DNA from: Dactylosporangium siamense
Lineage (GTDB): Bacteria; Actinomycetota; Actinomycetes; Mycobacteriales; Micromonosporaceae
Length of the DNA stretch: 64,000 nucleotides
Assembly: GCF_016862795.1 (NCBI RefSeq)
Contig: NZ_BONQ01000106.1
Location: forward strand, 1 to 64,000
Direction: 5' to 3'
Positions 43,487 to 52,700 of this stretch are shown in pieces. A program made the translations under genes and the position numbers. The notes below the pieces were generated by a model. It did no database searches and was not told the origin of the DNA. It saw only the letters and a program-made list of their open reading frames with translations. Every line of letters begins with the position of its first letter. Positions within the stretch are counted from its first letter, which is position 1.

Positions 43487-44716
43487 GTGGCGCGACGGGA
43501 GTCCGCGGCCGCAGGACCCGGTAGCCGTGCGCTCATCGTGGACCTCATCCGGTCCTCCGGACCGATCAGCCGGGTCGAGCTGGTCAAGGCGACGGGCCTC
43601 ACCCAGCCGACGATCTCCAACATCGTGCGCCGCCTCATCGACGACGGTGTGGTGCGCGAGACCGGCGACCTGGTCGCGACCCGCGGCAAGCCCCGCTCCA
43701 TGCTGGTCATCAACTCCCGCGCGGCCTACGGCGTCGGGATCCACGTGGCCGCGGACGCGCTGACCTGCGTGGTCACCGACACCCGCGGCGGCACCGTCGG
43801 CCGGCAGCTCGTCGCCGCCCCCTCGGGCGGCAGCCCCGCCGAGAGCCTGGTGGCCCGGCTCGCCGACCTGTACCACGAGGTCACGCAGGGCCTGGGCCTG
43901 CCACCGCAGAGCGTGGCCGGCATGGCCGTCGTCGGGCCCGGACCGGTCGACGTGACGCGCGGCCGGTTCCTCTCGCTGCCCGGCCCGCAACGACCGGCCG
44001 GGCTCGACCTGGCCCACGCCCTGACCGGCCGGCTCGGCGTGCCGGTGCTCGTTGACAGCGACGCCGCGGCCGCGACCGTCGGGGAGTTCTGGGGGCGGCA
44101 GGTGTCGCGGGATCGCACCTTCGGCTGCCTGTACATGAACTCGGGCATCGGCTCCGGTGTCGTGCTCGACGGCGCCCTGCACCGCGGCGCGAGCTCCAAC
44201 GCGGGCAAGCTCGGCCACCTGGCGGTCGTCCGCGACGGGGAGCGGTGCCACTGCGGCAACCGCGGCTGCCTGGAGCAGTACGCCGCGCCCCGCGTCCTCG
44301 TCGCCCGGGCCCGGTCGATGCCCGGCCTGGCCGCCCGCCTGCGGATCCGGGACGAGGACCCCGACGCGCGGGCCTTCGACGTGCTGGCCCGGGCCGCGAT
44401 CTACGGCGACGAGCAGGCGTCCGCGCTGATCGACGAGTCCGCGGAGCTGCTCGCCGAGGGCGCGGTGCTGCTGGCCAATCTCTGGGACATCGACACGCTG
44501 GTGCTCGCGGGTCCCGGTTTCGCGGTCGCGGGATCGATCTACGTCACCGAGATCCGGCGCCGGCTGGCGGAGGGCGCGTTCGCGCGGGAGGTGCACGACG
44601 TGCAGGTCGACCTGTCGAGCAACCCGCGGGACTCGGCGGCGATCGGCGGGGCGGCACTGGTGCTGCAGGGCTCCGTGGCCCCCGGCCACGGCCCACTGGT
44701 CCCCATGATCCGGTAG
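43487..44716 (+). CDS. ROK family transcriptional repressor
   Basis: The protein has 409 aa. GTG 43487 is preferred (AGAGG 9 nt upstream); TTG 43481 is possible. The wHTH is about 20-75: GPISRVELVKATGLTQPTIS and NIVRRLIDDGVVRET. The ROK domain has GVGIHVAADALTCVVTD, VDSDAAAATVGEFWGRQ, LYMNSGIGSGVVLDGALHRG, the zinc motif HCGNRGCLEQYAA and VLAGPGFAVAG. ROK repressors of this build sense sugars or sugar phosphates. The likely targets are the two operons that share the TAGATTAAWAATCT palindrome on either side. Its last codons lie in a long inverted repeat. Confidence 0.9.
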   Translation: MARRESAAAGPGSRALIVDLIRSSGPISRVELVKATGLTQPTISNIVRRLIDDGVVRETGDLVATRGKPRSMLVINSRAAYGVGIHVAADALTCVVTDTRGGTVGRQLVAAPSGGSPAESLVARLADLYHEVTQGLGLPPQSVAGMAVVGPGPVDVTRGRFLSLPGPQRPAGLDLAHALTGRLGVPVLVDSDAAAATVGEFWGRQVSRDRTFGCLYMNSGIGSGVVLDGALHRGASSNAGKLGHLAVVRDGERCHCGNRGCLEQYAAPRVLVARARSMPGLAARLRIRDEDPDARAFDVLARAAIYGDEQASALIDESAELLAEGAVLLANLWDIDTLVLAGPGFAVAGSIYVTEIRRRLAEGAFAREVHDVQVDLSSNPRDSAAIGGAALVLQGSVAPGHGPLVPMIR

Positions 44717-44759
44717 ACCTTGTACACCCCTGGGTGCACAGGCTCTACCGGATCATGGG
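44702..44759. terminator. 58-nt near-perfect palindrome overlapping the ROK stop codon
   Basis: Arms of 28 nt (44702-44729 and 44732-44759) around CT match at 25 positions. The outer 16 bp, CCCATGATCCGGTAGA, are perfect. The left arm contains the last codons and stop (44714-44716) of the ROK gene. It would form a very stable hairpin in the transcript or cruciform in DNA. No T-tract follows. Confidence 0.75.
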
Positions 44760-44803
44760 TAATTGCGTTTCGTCGATCGCGTCGGTACGGGCAGGATCGA
44801 CGT

Positions 44804-45703
44804 ATGACGAGACTCGGCTGGATCGGTGTGCTGGTGCTGGCCGGTCTGACGGCGTGCGGGGCGGCACCGAAGGCCGAGCAGCCCGCGCAGGTCGGGCCCG
44901 GTGCGACGGTGACCGTGCCGTTGGGCGGGCGGCCGTTCACGGTGCGGCTGCCCACCTCGTCCACCACCGGCACGGCGATGCCGCTGGTGGTGCTGCTGCA
45001 CGGGTTCGGGTCCGACGCACGCGAGGCCGGAGACTACTTCGGGCTGGCCGCCGAGGCCGACCGCCGTGGGTTCCTCGTCGCGGCGCCCGACGGCACGAGG
45101 AACACCCGCAACGAGCGGTTCTGGAACGCGACCGACGCGTGCTGCGACTTCGACCGCAGCGGCGTCGACGACTCGACGTATCTCCAGCAGCTGATCGACG
45201 CGGTGAAGGCCGCGTATGCCGTCGACGCGGGCCGGGTGTACCTCATCGGGCATTCGAACGGCGGGTTCATGGCATACCGGATGGCGTGCGAGCACGCGGA
45301 CACCGTGACGGCGATCGTCTCGCTCGCCGGTGCCGTGGCGGACGACGCCACCGGCTGCGCACCGTCGCGGCCGGTCGGCGTGCTGCAGATCCACGGCACC
45401 GCCGACGACACCATCCGCTTCGACGGCGGCCGGAACGGCGGCCGGCCCTACCCCTCCGCCGCGACCGGCGTCGAGCGGTGGCGGCGGCTCAACGGCTGTT
45501 CGGACCAGACCACGCCCGTCGCCAAGCTGGACCTCGAGGCCGTCCTGCCCGGCGCGGAGACCACCGTGACCAGCTACCGATCCGGCTGCCGCGACGGCGG
45601 CCAGGTGGTGCTGTGGACCATCAAGGACGGCGGGCACGTGCCACAGCTGTCCGCCGCCTTCACCCCGGCGGTCATCGACCACCTCCTCAGTCAGCACCGC
45701 TGA
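44804..45703 (+). CDS. Secreted esterase lipoprotein, PHB-depolymerase/feruloyl esterase-like
   Basis: The protein has 299 aa from ATG 44804. The lipoprotein signal ends in VLAGLTAC (lipobox). The alpha/beta hydrolase core follows: LVVLLHGFGSDA, GFLVAAPDGTRNTRNERFWN, DDSTYLQQLIDAV, nucleophile Ser in YLIGHSNGGFMAYRM, Asp in IHGTADDTIRFDGG and His in IKDGGHVPQL. This is the LpqC/PHB-depolymerase-like group, which includes acetyl and feruloyl esterases that debranch hemicellulose. Given the glycosidase neighbours a carbohydrate esterase role is plausible. Its stop overlaps the start of the MFS gene (TGATG). Confidence 0.87.
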   Translation: MTRLGWIGVLVLAGLTACGAAPKAEQPAQVGPGATVTVPLGGRPFTVRLPTSSTTGTAMPLVVLLHGFGSDAREAGDYFGLAAEADRRGFLVAAPDGTRNTRNERFWNATDACCDFDRSGVDDSTYLQQLIDAVKAAYAVDAGRVYLIGHSNGGFMAYRMACEHADTVTAIVSLAGAVADDATGCAPSRPVGVLQIHGTADDTIRFDGGRNGGRPYPSAATGVERWRRLNGCSDQTTPVAKLDLEAVLPGAETTVTSYRSGCRDGGQVVLWTIKDGGHVPQLSAAFTPAVIDHLLSQHR

Positions 45704-46956
45704 TGGGCAAGGCCCGACCCGGCCGCGCGGACCGGCGGCTGAGCCGCCCCGCGTGGTGGTTCGTCGGCGGCTACGGGCTGTCGGCCGTCGGCACCGGGCT
45801 CTGCTACCCGTTCCTGGCGATCTACCTGCACCAGTTCCAGGGGCTGCCGGCCGGCGAGACGGCGGTGCTGCTGCTCGTGCTCGCCGGCGCCGCGGTGCCG
45901 ATGTCGGTGTACGGCGGTGCGCTCGTCGACCGGCGCTCGCCCAGAGCGGTCGCGGTCGGTGCGTTGCTGGTGCAGACGGCGGGGTGGCTGCTGCTGGCGG
46001 CCGGGCGCGGTGACGCGGCCCAGCCGGTGGCGCTGCTCGTCATCGGCGTCGGCACCGGGCTGTTCCTGCCGGCCGTGATCCCGATCATCGCCAGGCTCAG
46101 CGGCAGCGAGGAGGCCAAGGTCCGCGCGATGTCGATGCGGTACCTGCTGCTCAACGTCGGCCTGGGCGTCGGCGGCGGGCTCGGCGGCCTGCTGCTGGGT
46201 GCCGCGACCGACGCCACCTACCGGTGGCTGTTCGCCGCCGACGGCGTCAGCTGCGCGCTGTACGCCGTGGTGATCGCGGTCTTCGTCCCCCTGCCGCGGG
46301 ACGCCGACGCGGTCGGGTCCCAGCGCAAGACCCTGGCGCGGTTCCGGCCCGGGCGCGGCTACGTGCTGCTGCTGGTCGCGCAGCTGCTGCTGGTGACGTT
46401 CGGGATGGCGCAGCTGGAGAGCGGCGTGCCGCTCGCCGTGCGCACCGACCTGGGCGGCTCCACGACGCTGGTCGGCGCCCTGTACGCCGTCGGCACGTTC
46501 GTCGTGCTGGCCGGGCAGCTGCCGGTGTCCCGCTGGGTGGAGCGGGTGCACAAGACGCGTGCGCTGATCGCGATGAGCCTCGTGTGGGCCGGTGCGTGGC
46601 TGGTCGGCTACGCCGCGGGCGCCGTGAGCGGCGGGGCCAGGGTCGCGCTGCTCGTCGTCATGATGGTCACGTTCGCGCTCGGCGAGTGCGCCTACAGCCC
46701 GGCGTTCTACACCCTCGTGGAGCGGCTGGCCCCGCCCGGCACCCTGGGCCGGGCCACCGGCGCCGCGTGGGCGACGTTCCAGGTCGGCAACACGGTCGGG
46801 CCGCCGGTCGCGGTGTACCTGATCAGCACGCCCGTCCCGCTCTGGCTGGTGCTCGCGGCCGCGGCGATCTCCGCCGCGGCGCTGGTGTTCGCCGTGGACC
46901 GGCTGATGCACGCGCCGGCGGAGCCGGACCGGTCCTTGACCACCGTCGCCGCGTGA
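45703..46956 (+). CDS. MFS transporter
   Basis: The protein has 417 aa from ATG 45703 (TGATG junction with the esterase). Twelve hydrophobic helices; the loop 2-3 motif GGALVDRRSPRAV matches the MFS GxxxDRxxRR pattern, and the C-half repeat is QLPVSRWVERVHKTR. The MtfA/YdhP-like arrangement suggests an exporter of small molecules. The substrate is unknown. It may share a message with the esterase although the functions do not obviously connect. Confidence 0.88.
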   Translation: MGKARPGRADRRLSRPAWWFVGGYGLSAVGTGLCYPFLAIYLHQFQGLPAGETAVLLLVLAGAAVPMSVYGGALVDRRSPRAVAVGALLVQTAGWLLLAAGRGDAAQPVALLVIGVGTGLFLPAVIPIIARLSGSEEAKVRAMSMRYLLLNVGLGVGGGLGGLLLGAATDATYRWLFAADGVSCALYAVVIAVFVPLPRDADAVGSQRKTLARFRPGRGYVLLLVAQLLLVTFGMAQLESGVPLAVRTDLGGSTTLVGALYAVGTFVVLAGQLPVSRWVERVHKTRALIAMSLVWAGAWLVGYAAGAVSGGARVALLVVMMVTFALGECAYSPAFYTLVERLAPPGTLGRATGAAWATFQVGNTVGPPVAVYLISTPVPLWLVLAAAAISAAALVFAVDRLMHAPAEPDRSLTTVAA

Positions 46957-46995
46957 CGCGCACTAGCGCGAACGGGCCGATCCCGGGTACGGTCC

Positions 46996-47013
46996 GCGGA
47001 TCAGCTGATCCGC
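46996..47013. terminator. 18-bp perfect palindrome after the MFS gene
   Basis: GCGGATCAGCTGATCCGC is fully self-complementary with no loop. It lies 40 nt after the MFS stop and just upstream of the -35 of the next operon, so it could end the MFS transcript or bind a regulator. Confidence 0.5.
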
Positions 47014-47017
47014 CCGG

Positions 47018-47056
47018 TTGACGTTCCCCTACGACGAGCTTAGATTAATAATCTAA
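47018..47056 (+). promoter_or_regulatory. Promoter and operator of the beta-helix/GH95 operon
   Basis: TTGACG (47018-47023), a 17-nt spacer and TAGATT (47041-47046) form a good sigma-70-type promoter. The -10 lies in the perfect palindrome TTAGATTAATAATCTAA (47040-47056). Repressor binding there would block transcription directly. The same site occurs before the sugar ABC operon at 42495-42511. Confidence 0.8.
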
Positions 47057-47245
47057 CTTTGTGACCCGAGGTCATCGGCGGCCTCGAGGACACCCACGGT
47101 CCGACCGTACCGCCACGGTCGGCCCACCTTCGGCACACCCGCCAACCGCCTGAGTCCTCGCCAGGCGGCGATGCCCCCTGCCACCGTCGCTGTCCACCGG
47201 TGACCGGCGATCACCGTGGAATCCGTCCCCCGCAAAGGACCCCAC

Positions 47246-49741
47246 ATGAAACACCGCAGAACCCGCCCGGCGACACGAATCGCGGGCGGGATCACGGCGC
47301 TCTGCGCCGCCGCCGCTGTCGTGATCACCGTGGTGACCGCAGGACCGGCAGACGCCGCGGCGCCGCGGGTCATCCACGTGGCCAAGAACGGCAACGACGC
47401 CAACGCCGGCACCCAGGCCGCGCCGTACCTGACCATCAACCGCGCCGCGCAGGAGGCGCAGCCGGGCGACACGGTGCTCGTACACGCCGGGCTCTACCGC
47501 GAAACGGTCAAGCCCGCGCGGGGTGGCACCGGCGAGACGGCCCGGATCACCTACACCAGGGCCGGCGACGGCGACGTCGTGGTCAAGGGCTCGGAGGAGG
47601 TCAACAGCTGGGTGCGCGGCACCGGCAACGTCTGGAGCGTCACGCTGCCCAACACCTACTTCGGCGGCTACAACCCCTACGCGACCGGCCACCCGCAGGG
47701 CGGCGGGGGAGCGACCTTCCCCGGCTACAACGCCGGCGACGTCTACCTCGACGAGCAGGCGTACAGCGAGAAGCCCGCGCTCAGCGACGTGCAGGCCGCA
47801 CCGAACACCTGGTTCTCGCAGGTGTCCGGCAGCAACACGACGATCTCGGCGAACTTCAACGGCGCCGACCCGAACGCCAAACTGGCCGAGATCAACGTGC
47901 GGCGGCAGATCTTCGCCCCGGACGCGTGGGGGCTGGGGTACATCACGGTCGACGGGCTCATCGTGAAGCACGCGGCCAACACCTACTCGGACTTTCCCGA
48001 CAGCCCGACACGGCGGCAGGCCGGTGCGATCAGCGTCAACGGCGGGCTGCGCTGGATCATCCAGAACAACGTCGTCGTCAACGCCCGCACGATCGGCATC
48101 GACATCGGCCTCGGCAACGACGAGTGGGCCGGCAACCGGCCCGGCACCACCCGGACGAACTTCCGCGAGACCAGCAAGTACGGCTCGCACATCGTGCGCA
48201 ACAACTACATCGGCAGGTCCGGGCAGTCCGGCATCGCCGGTGTCTTCTCGTGGAACTCCGACATCCTCTACAACATGATCGAGGACACCAACTACCGCAA
48301 CGAGTTCAGCGGCGCGGAGACGGCCCCGATCAAGGTGCACTACATGAACGAGGGCCTCATCAAGGGCAACTACATCAAGAACTCCCGCGGCGGCAACTCC
48401 GCCGGCATCTGGACCGACTGGGGCAACCAGAACGTCCGGGTCACCGGCAACATCGTCATGAACGCCCCGTGGGGGTACTACGCCGAGGCCGTCCACGGCC
48501 CGATCCTGGTGGACAACAACGTCTTCATCGGCAACAGCGACATCCGCACGCTGGACGCCACCGGCATCGTCTTCGCCAACAACCTGTTCATCGACAACGG
48601 CCGGTTCGCCATCGACGGGGGCGGGCGGGACGCGTACTACTTCCAGCCGGGCACGATGAACGAGTCGACGGCGCTGACCTCGCCGCAGAAGGACTTCTGG
48701 TACAACAACCTGGTCCAGGGCTCGACGCTGCCGGACAACGCGACCGGCAAGACGCACGTGAAGGAAGGCAACTTCACCGGCGTCGTGTCAGGCGTGCAGT
48801 ACACCGCCACGAACACGGCCATGCAGCTCAGCTTCAACCTCAACGCCACCGGCATCAGCGGACTGACCCCGGCGACCAGGGCCCGGGTCGGCACGATCCC
48901 GCGGGCCAACGAGAGCATCGCCGCCGACGTGACCACCGACTTCTTCGGCGGCGCGATCAACACGGGCAACGTCATGGCCGGGCCGTTCGCCGGTGCGAAG
49001 AACGGGGCCAACACGTTCACGCTGTGGCCGCCGGCCGGCCAGACCGTGCCGAAGCCGCCCGCGCCGCCGGTCGGCGGGCCGGTGAACCTGTCCCGCAACG
49101 CCGCCGCCCGGGCCACCGCGTCCTATCAGGACGGTGCGCTCGTCGCCGCGAACGCCATCGACGGCAACACCGCGTCGCGCTGGTCCAGCGACCACAGCAA
49201 CGACAACAACGCCTGGATCACCGTCGACCTCGGCGCCGCCTACCAGGTGTCCACCGCGGTCCTGTCATGGGAAGCCGCCTACGCTCGCGGGTACAAGGTC
49301 CAGGTGTCCGACAACGGGACACAGTGGACGGACGTGTACTCGACGACCACCGGCGACGGCGGCAGCGACACGGTGAACATCAACCGGACCACCCGCTACG
49401 TCCGGATGCAGGGGGTCACCCCGAACACCCAGTGGGGCTACTCGCTGTGGGAGTTCGAGGTGTACGGCAGCGCCACCGGCCCGACGTTCTATGCGGCGGC
49501 CGACTACGCCGGCACCGGGGTGTCCCTGGGCGTCGGCAGCTACGACCTGCCGCAGCTGCAGGCGGCGGGCATCGCCAACGACACCGTCTCCTCGATCCGG
49601 GTGCCGGCCGGCTACTCGGTCACCGCGTACGCCGACGCCGGCTTCGCGGGCACCGCCTGGACGTTCACGGCCGACGCCGCGAACCTCGTCCCGACGGGCA
49701 ACAACGACGCCATCTCCTCGCTGCGCATCGCCACCCGGTGA
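47246..49741 (+). CDS. Secreted right-handed beta-helix glycan-active enzyme with F5/8 and crystallin-like domains
   Basis: The protein has 831 aa from ATG 47246 (AAAGGA upstream). A signal peptide (about 1-38) precedes the parallel beta-helix (about 40-480), which starts VIHVAKNGNDANAGTQAAPY with LTINRAAQEAQPGDTVLVHA, the beginning common to PL6-, GH141- and pectate-lyase-like proteins. Repeated NNxF/GNYI turns follow (NIVMNAPWG, VDNNVFIGNSDIR). An F5/8 type C (CBM32-like) domain covers about 613-742. The last 80 residues (FYAAADYAGTGVSLGVGSYD, WTFTADAANL) resemble a beta/gamma-crystallin domain. It probably cleaves a plant polysaccharide; co-operon with GH95 makes a fucosylated substrate likely, but the family is not fixed. 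Confidence 0.85.
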   Translation: MKHRRTRPATRIAGGITALCAAAAVVITVVTAGPADAAAPRVIHVAKNGNDANAGTQAAPYLTINRAAQEAQPGDTVLVHAGLYRETVKPARGGTGETARITYTRAGDGDVVVKGSEEVNSWVRGTGNVWSVTLPNTYFGGYNPYATGHPQGGGGATFPGYNAGDVYLDEQAYSEKPALSDVQAAPNTWFSQVSGSNTTISANFNGADPNAKLAEINVRRQIFAPDAWGLGYITVDGLIVKHAANTYSDFPDSPTRRQAGAISVNGGLRWIIQNNVVVNARTIGIDIGLGNDEWAGNRPGTTRTNFRETSKYGSHIVRNNYIGRSGQSGIAGVFSWNSDILYNMIEDTNYRNEFSGAETAPIKVHYMNEGLIKGNYIKNSRGGNSAGIWTDWGNQNVRVTGNIVMNAPWGYYAEAVHGPILVDNNVFIGNSDIRTLDATGIVFANNLFIDNGRFAIDGGGRDAYYFQPGTMNESTALTSPQKDFWYNNLVQGSTLPDNATGKTHVKEGNFTGVVSGVQYTATNTAMQLSFNLNATGISGLTPATRARVGTIPRANESIAADVTTDFFGGAINTGNVMAGPFAGAKNGANTFTLWPPAGQTVPKPPAPPVGGPVNLSRNAAARATASYQDGALVAANAIDGNTASRWSSDHSNDNNAWITVDLGAAYQVSTAVLSWEAAYARGYKVQVSDNGTQWTDVYSTTTGDGGSDTVNINRTTRYVRMQGVTPNTQWGYSLWEFEVYGSATGPTFYAAADYAGTGVSLGVGSYDLPQLQAAGIANDTVSSIRVPAGYSVTAYADAGFAGTAWTFTADAANLVPTGNNDAISSLRIATR
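49080..49468 (+). repeat. Direct repeat, copy 1 (F5/8 domain DNA)
   Basis: This segment of the beta-helix gene recurs at +773 nt (49853-50241) at the 5' end of the GH95 gene. Long stretches are identical, for example around 49269-49336 and 49192-49245. Confidence 0.85.
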
Positions 49742-49755
49742 AGGACGGACACACC

Positions 49756-52700
49756 ATGAGACGCAACGCAAAGCGACGACTGCTCGGCATCGCCCTGGCC
49801 GTGCTGGTCCTCGGCACGGCCGCGGTGCGGCTGCCGGCCGCCCTCGCCGACACCGTCAACCTCGCCCGCAACTCCGCCGCCCGGGCCACCGCCTCCTACC
49901 AGGACGGCACGCTCGTGGCCGGCAACGCCATCGACGGCAACGGCAGCACCCGGTGGTCCAGCGACCACAGCAACGACAACAACGCCTGGATCACCGTCGA
50001 CCTCGGCGCCGCCTACCCGGTGACCACTGCGGTGCTGTCGTGGGAAGCCGCCTACGCTCGCGGGTACAAGGTCCAGGTGTCCGACAACGGGACACAGTGG
50101 ACGGACGTGTTCACCACCACCACCGGCGACGGTGGTTCGGACACGGTCAACGTCAACCGGACCACCCGCTACGTCCGGATGCAGGGGGTCACCCCGAACA
50201 CGCAGTGGGGCTATTCACTGTGGGAGTTCGAGGTGTACGGCGAAGGCCCGCCGCCGACCGGTGGCGGCGGTGGCTCGGCGACGGTCGCGCCCTCCACGAC
50301 GTATCCGCAGACCTACGGCGACTGGGCCAACGGGCTCCTCGCCGGCAACGGCAAGCAGGGCATTATCGTCTTCGGCAACCCGCGCAACGAGACCGTGGTC
50401 TTCAACGACAAGCGGTTCTTCATGGCGCGGTCGGAGGCCCGCCCGCACCGGACCTTCAACACCGTCAGCGCGGACAACATCAACCGGATCCGCGACCAGC
50501 TGATCGCCGGGCAGTACCAGTCGGCGAACCAGCTCGCGGCCGACGTCCAGGGATACGGCGGCGGCGGCGAGGGCAGCAAGCACCCGGGCTTCAAGATGAC
50601 CATGCAGATGCCCGACGCCGGCACGGTCCGCAACTACGTGCGCTCCACCGACTACGCCAACGGCGTGGTGTCGGTGAAATGGACCGACGACAAGGGCAAC
50701 TGGCAGCGCGACTCGTTCGTGTCGCGGACCGACGGCATCACCGTGCAGAACCTGCCGGCGCCGAGCGGGCAGCGGCTGAACGTGACGCTCGGCCTGTCCG
50801 TCGACGCGGGCATGAACCTGACCAACAAGGGCGTCACGTTCACCAACACCTCCAACGTGAACTTCCTCAACCTCCGGGCGAAGTACCCCAACGGCAGCTA
50901 CAACGCCGGATACGAGGGCGTCACCCGGATCCTGACCGACGGCACGAAGACGATGTCCGGCACCAACGTGGTCGTCGCCAACGCCACCTACGTGACGCTG
51001 CTGTCGCTCACCCAGCGCTACAACGGCACCTACAACGGCGGCGTCACCGCCGAGACCGAATGGAACCGGCAGCTGCTGCAGTCGAGGCTGTCCGGGATCA
51101 CCGACTCCTACCAGGCGCTGCTGAACCGGCACACCGGCAACCACCGCGAGATCTTCAACCGGGTGTCCTACGACCTCGGCGCCAGCGCGTCGGACCGGGC
51201 CAAGTCCACCGAACAGCTGCTCGCCGAGCAGAAGGCGTCGGGGAACCCGATCCCGGCACTGTACGAGCGGATGTTCTCCGCCGGCCGCTACCACCTGCTC
51301 GCCTCCAGCAACGACACCGCGGCACCGGACCTGCTCGGCAACTGGACCGGCGACAGCAACGTCGGCTGGGACGGCTACTACCACCTGGACGCGAACCTCA
51401 ACCTGCAGATCTCCGGCGGCAACGTCGGCAACATGCCCGAAGCCATGGCCGGGTACTTCTACCTCAACCAGCAGTGGCAGGCCGACTTCCGCACCAACGC
51501 CCGCAAGCTGCTCGGCACCCGGGGCATGCTGACCGGCGGCAACACCCCGAACGAGGAAGGGCTCATCTCCAACATCAACTTCGACTACCCGTACCAGTAC
51601 GTCACCGGCGGCGAGTCGTGGCTGCTGCAACCGTTCTGGGAGTACTACCAGGTCAGCGGCGACACGACGTTCCTGGCCAACAAGTACTACCCGCTGATCC
51701 GGGACATGGGCGACTTCTACGAGGACTTCCTGGTCAAGAAGGACGCCAACGGCAAGTACATCCTCACCGGATCGATCTCGCCGGAGAACCGCCCGGCGGG
51801 CGGGGTGCCCCTGGCGAACAACTCGGTGTATGACATCGCCGGCGCCCGGTTCGCCCTGTCAACGCTGATCAAAACGAGTCAGACGCTCGGCCGGGACGCC
51901 GACAAGATCCCGGTCTGGCAGGAGAAGCTCAACAACCTGCCGCCGTACATCATCAACAACGACGGCGCCCTCGCCGAGTGGGCCTGGCCCGGCCTGGCCA
52001 ACCAGAACCAGTACCAGCACCGGCACTCCAGCGGCCTGATGCCCGTCTGGCCGTACCGCGAGCTCACCCCGGAGACGAACCCGGCGCAGTTCAACGCGGC
52101 CAAGGTGTTCCTGCAGAAGAAGGACGCCGGCAACTACGAGAACGCCGGCCACGGCCTGCTGCACGGCGCGCTGATCGCCGCCGACCTCAACAACGCCGCC
52201 TCGGTCAACGCGAAGCTGCTGCGGTTCGCCAAGGACGACTACTACTACAGCAGCATGGCCACCTCCCACTACAACAACCACAGCGTGTTCGCCACCGACG
52301 TGGTCAACTCCGTGCCCACGATCATGATGGAGATGGCGGCCGCCACCCAGCCCGGCACGATCGACCTGCTGCCGGCGATGCCCGCCGGCCTGTCGAAGGG
52401 CTCCGTCAACGGCATGCTGGGCAAGGGCCAGTTCACCATCAACAACCTGACCTGGGACAACAACGCCCACACGGTCAAGGTGACGCTGACGTCGAAGATC
52501 AACCAGAACCTGACGGTGATCCAGCGCAACGGCATCGCCTCGATCACCACCGACGGCAGCCCGGTGCAGAGCTCCCCGCTCGGCACCATCGCCCGCGTCG
52601 TGCCGTTGCAGGCCGGCCGGGCGACGACCCTGAACATCACCACCACCGCGGGCCGGACCAACCTGGCCCTGGGCAAGCCCGCCTCGGCGTCGTCGGATTC

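Noticed and set aside
44702-44759. Insertion sequence or CRISPR-like element
   Set aside because: Only one palindrome is present, with no transposase, target duplication or spaced repeats.
47200-49755. Upstream extension of the GH95 frame to about 1945 codons
   Set aside because: The frame is open only because of GC bias. Its translation there is Arg/Gly/His-rich noise, and the beta-helix gene occupies another frame with a signal peptide and ribosome binding site.
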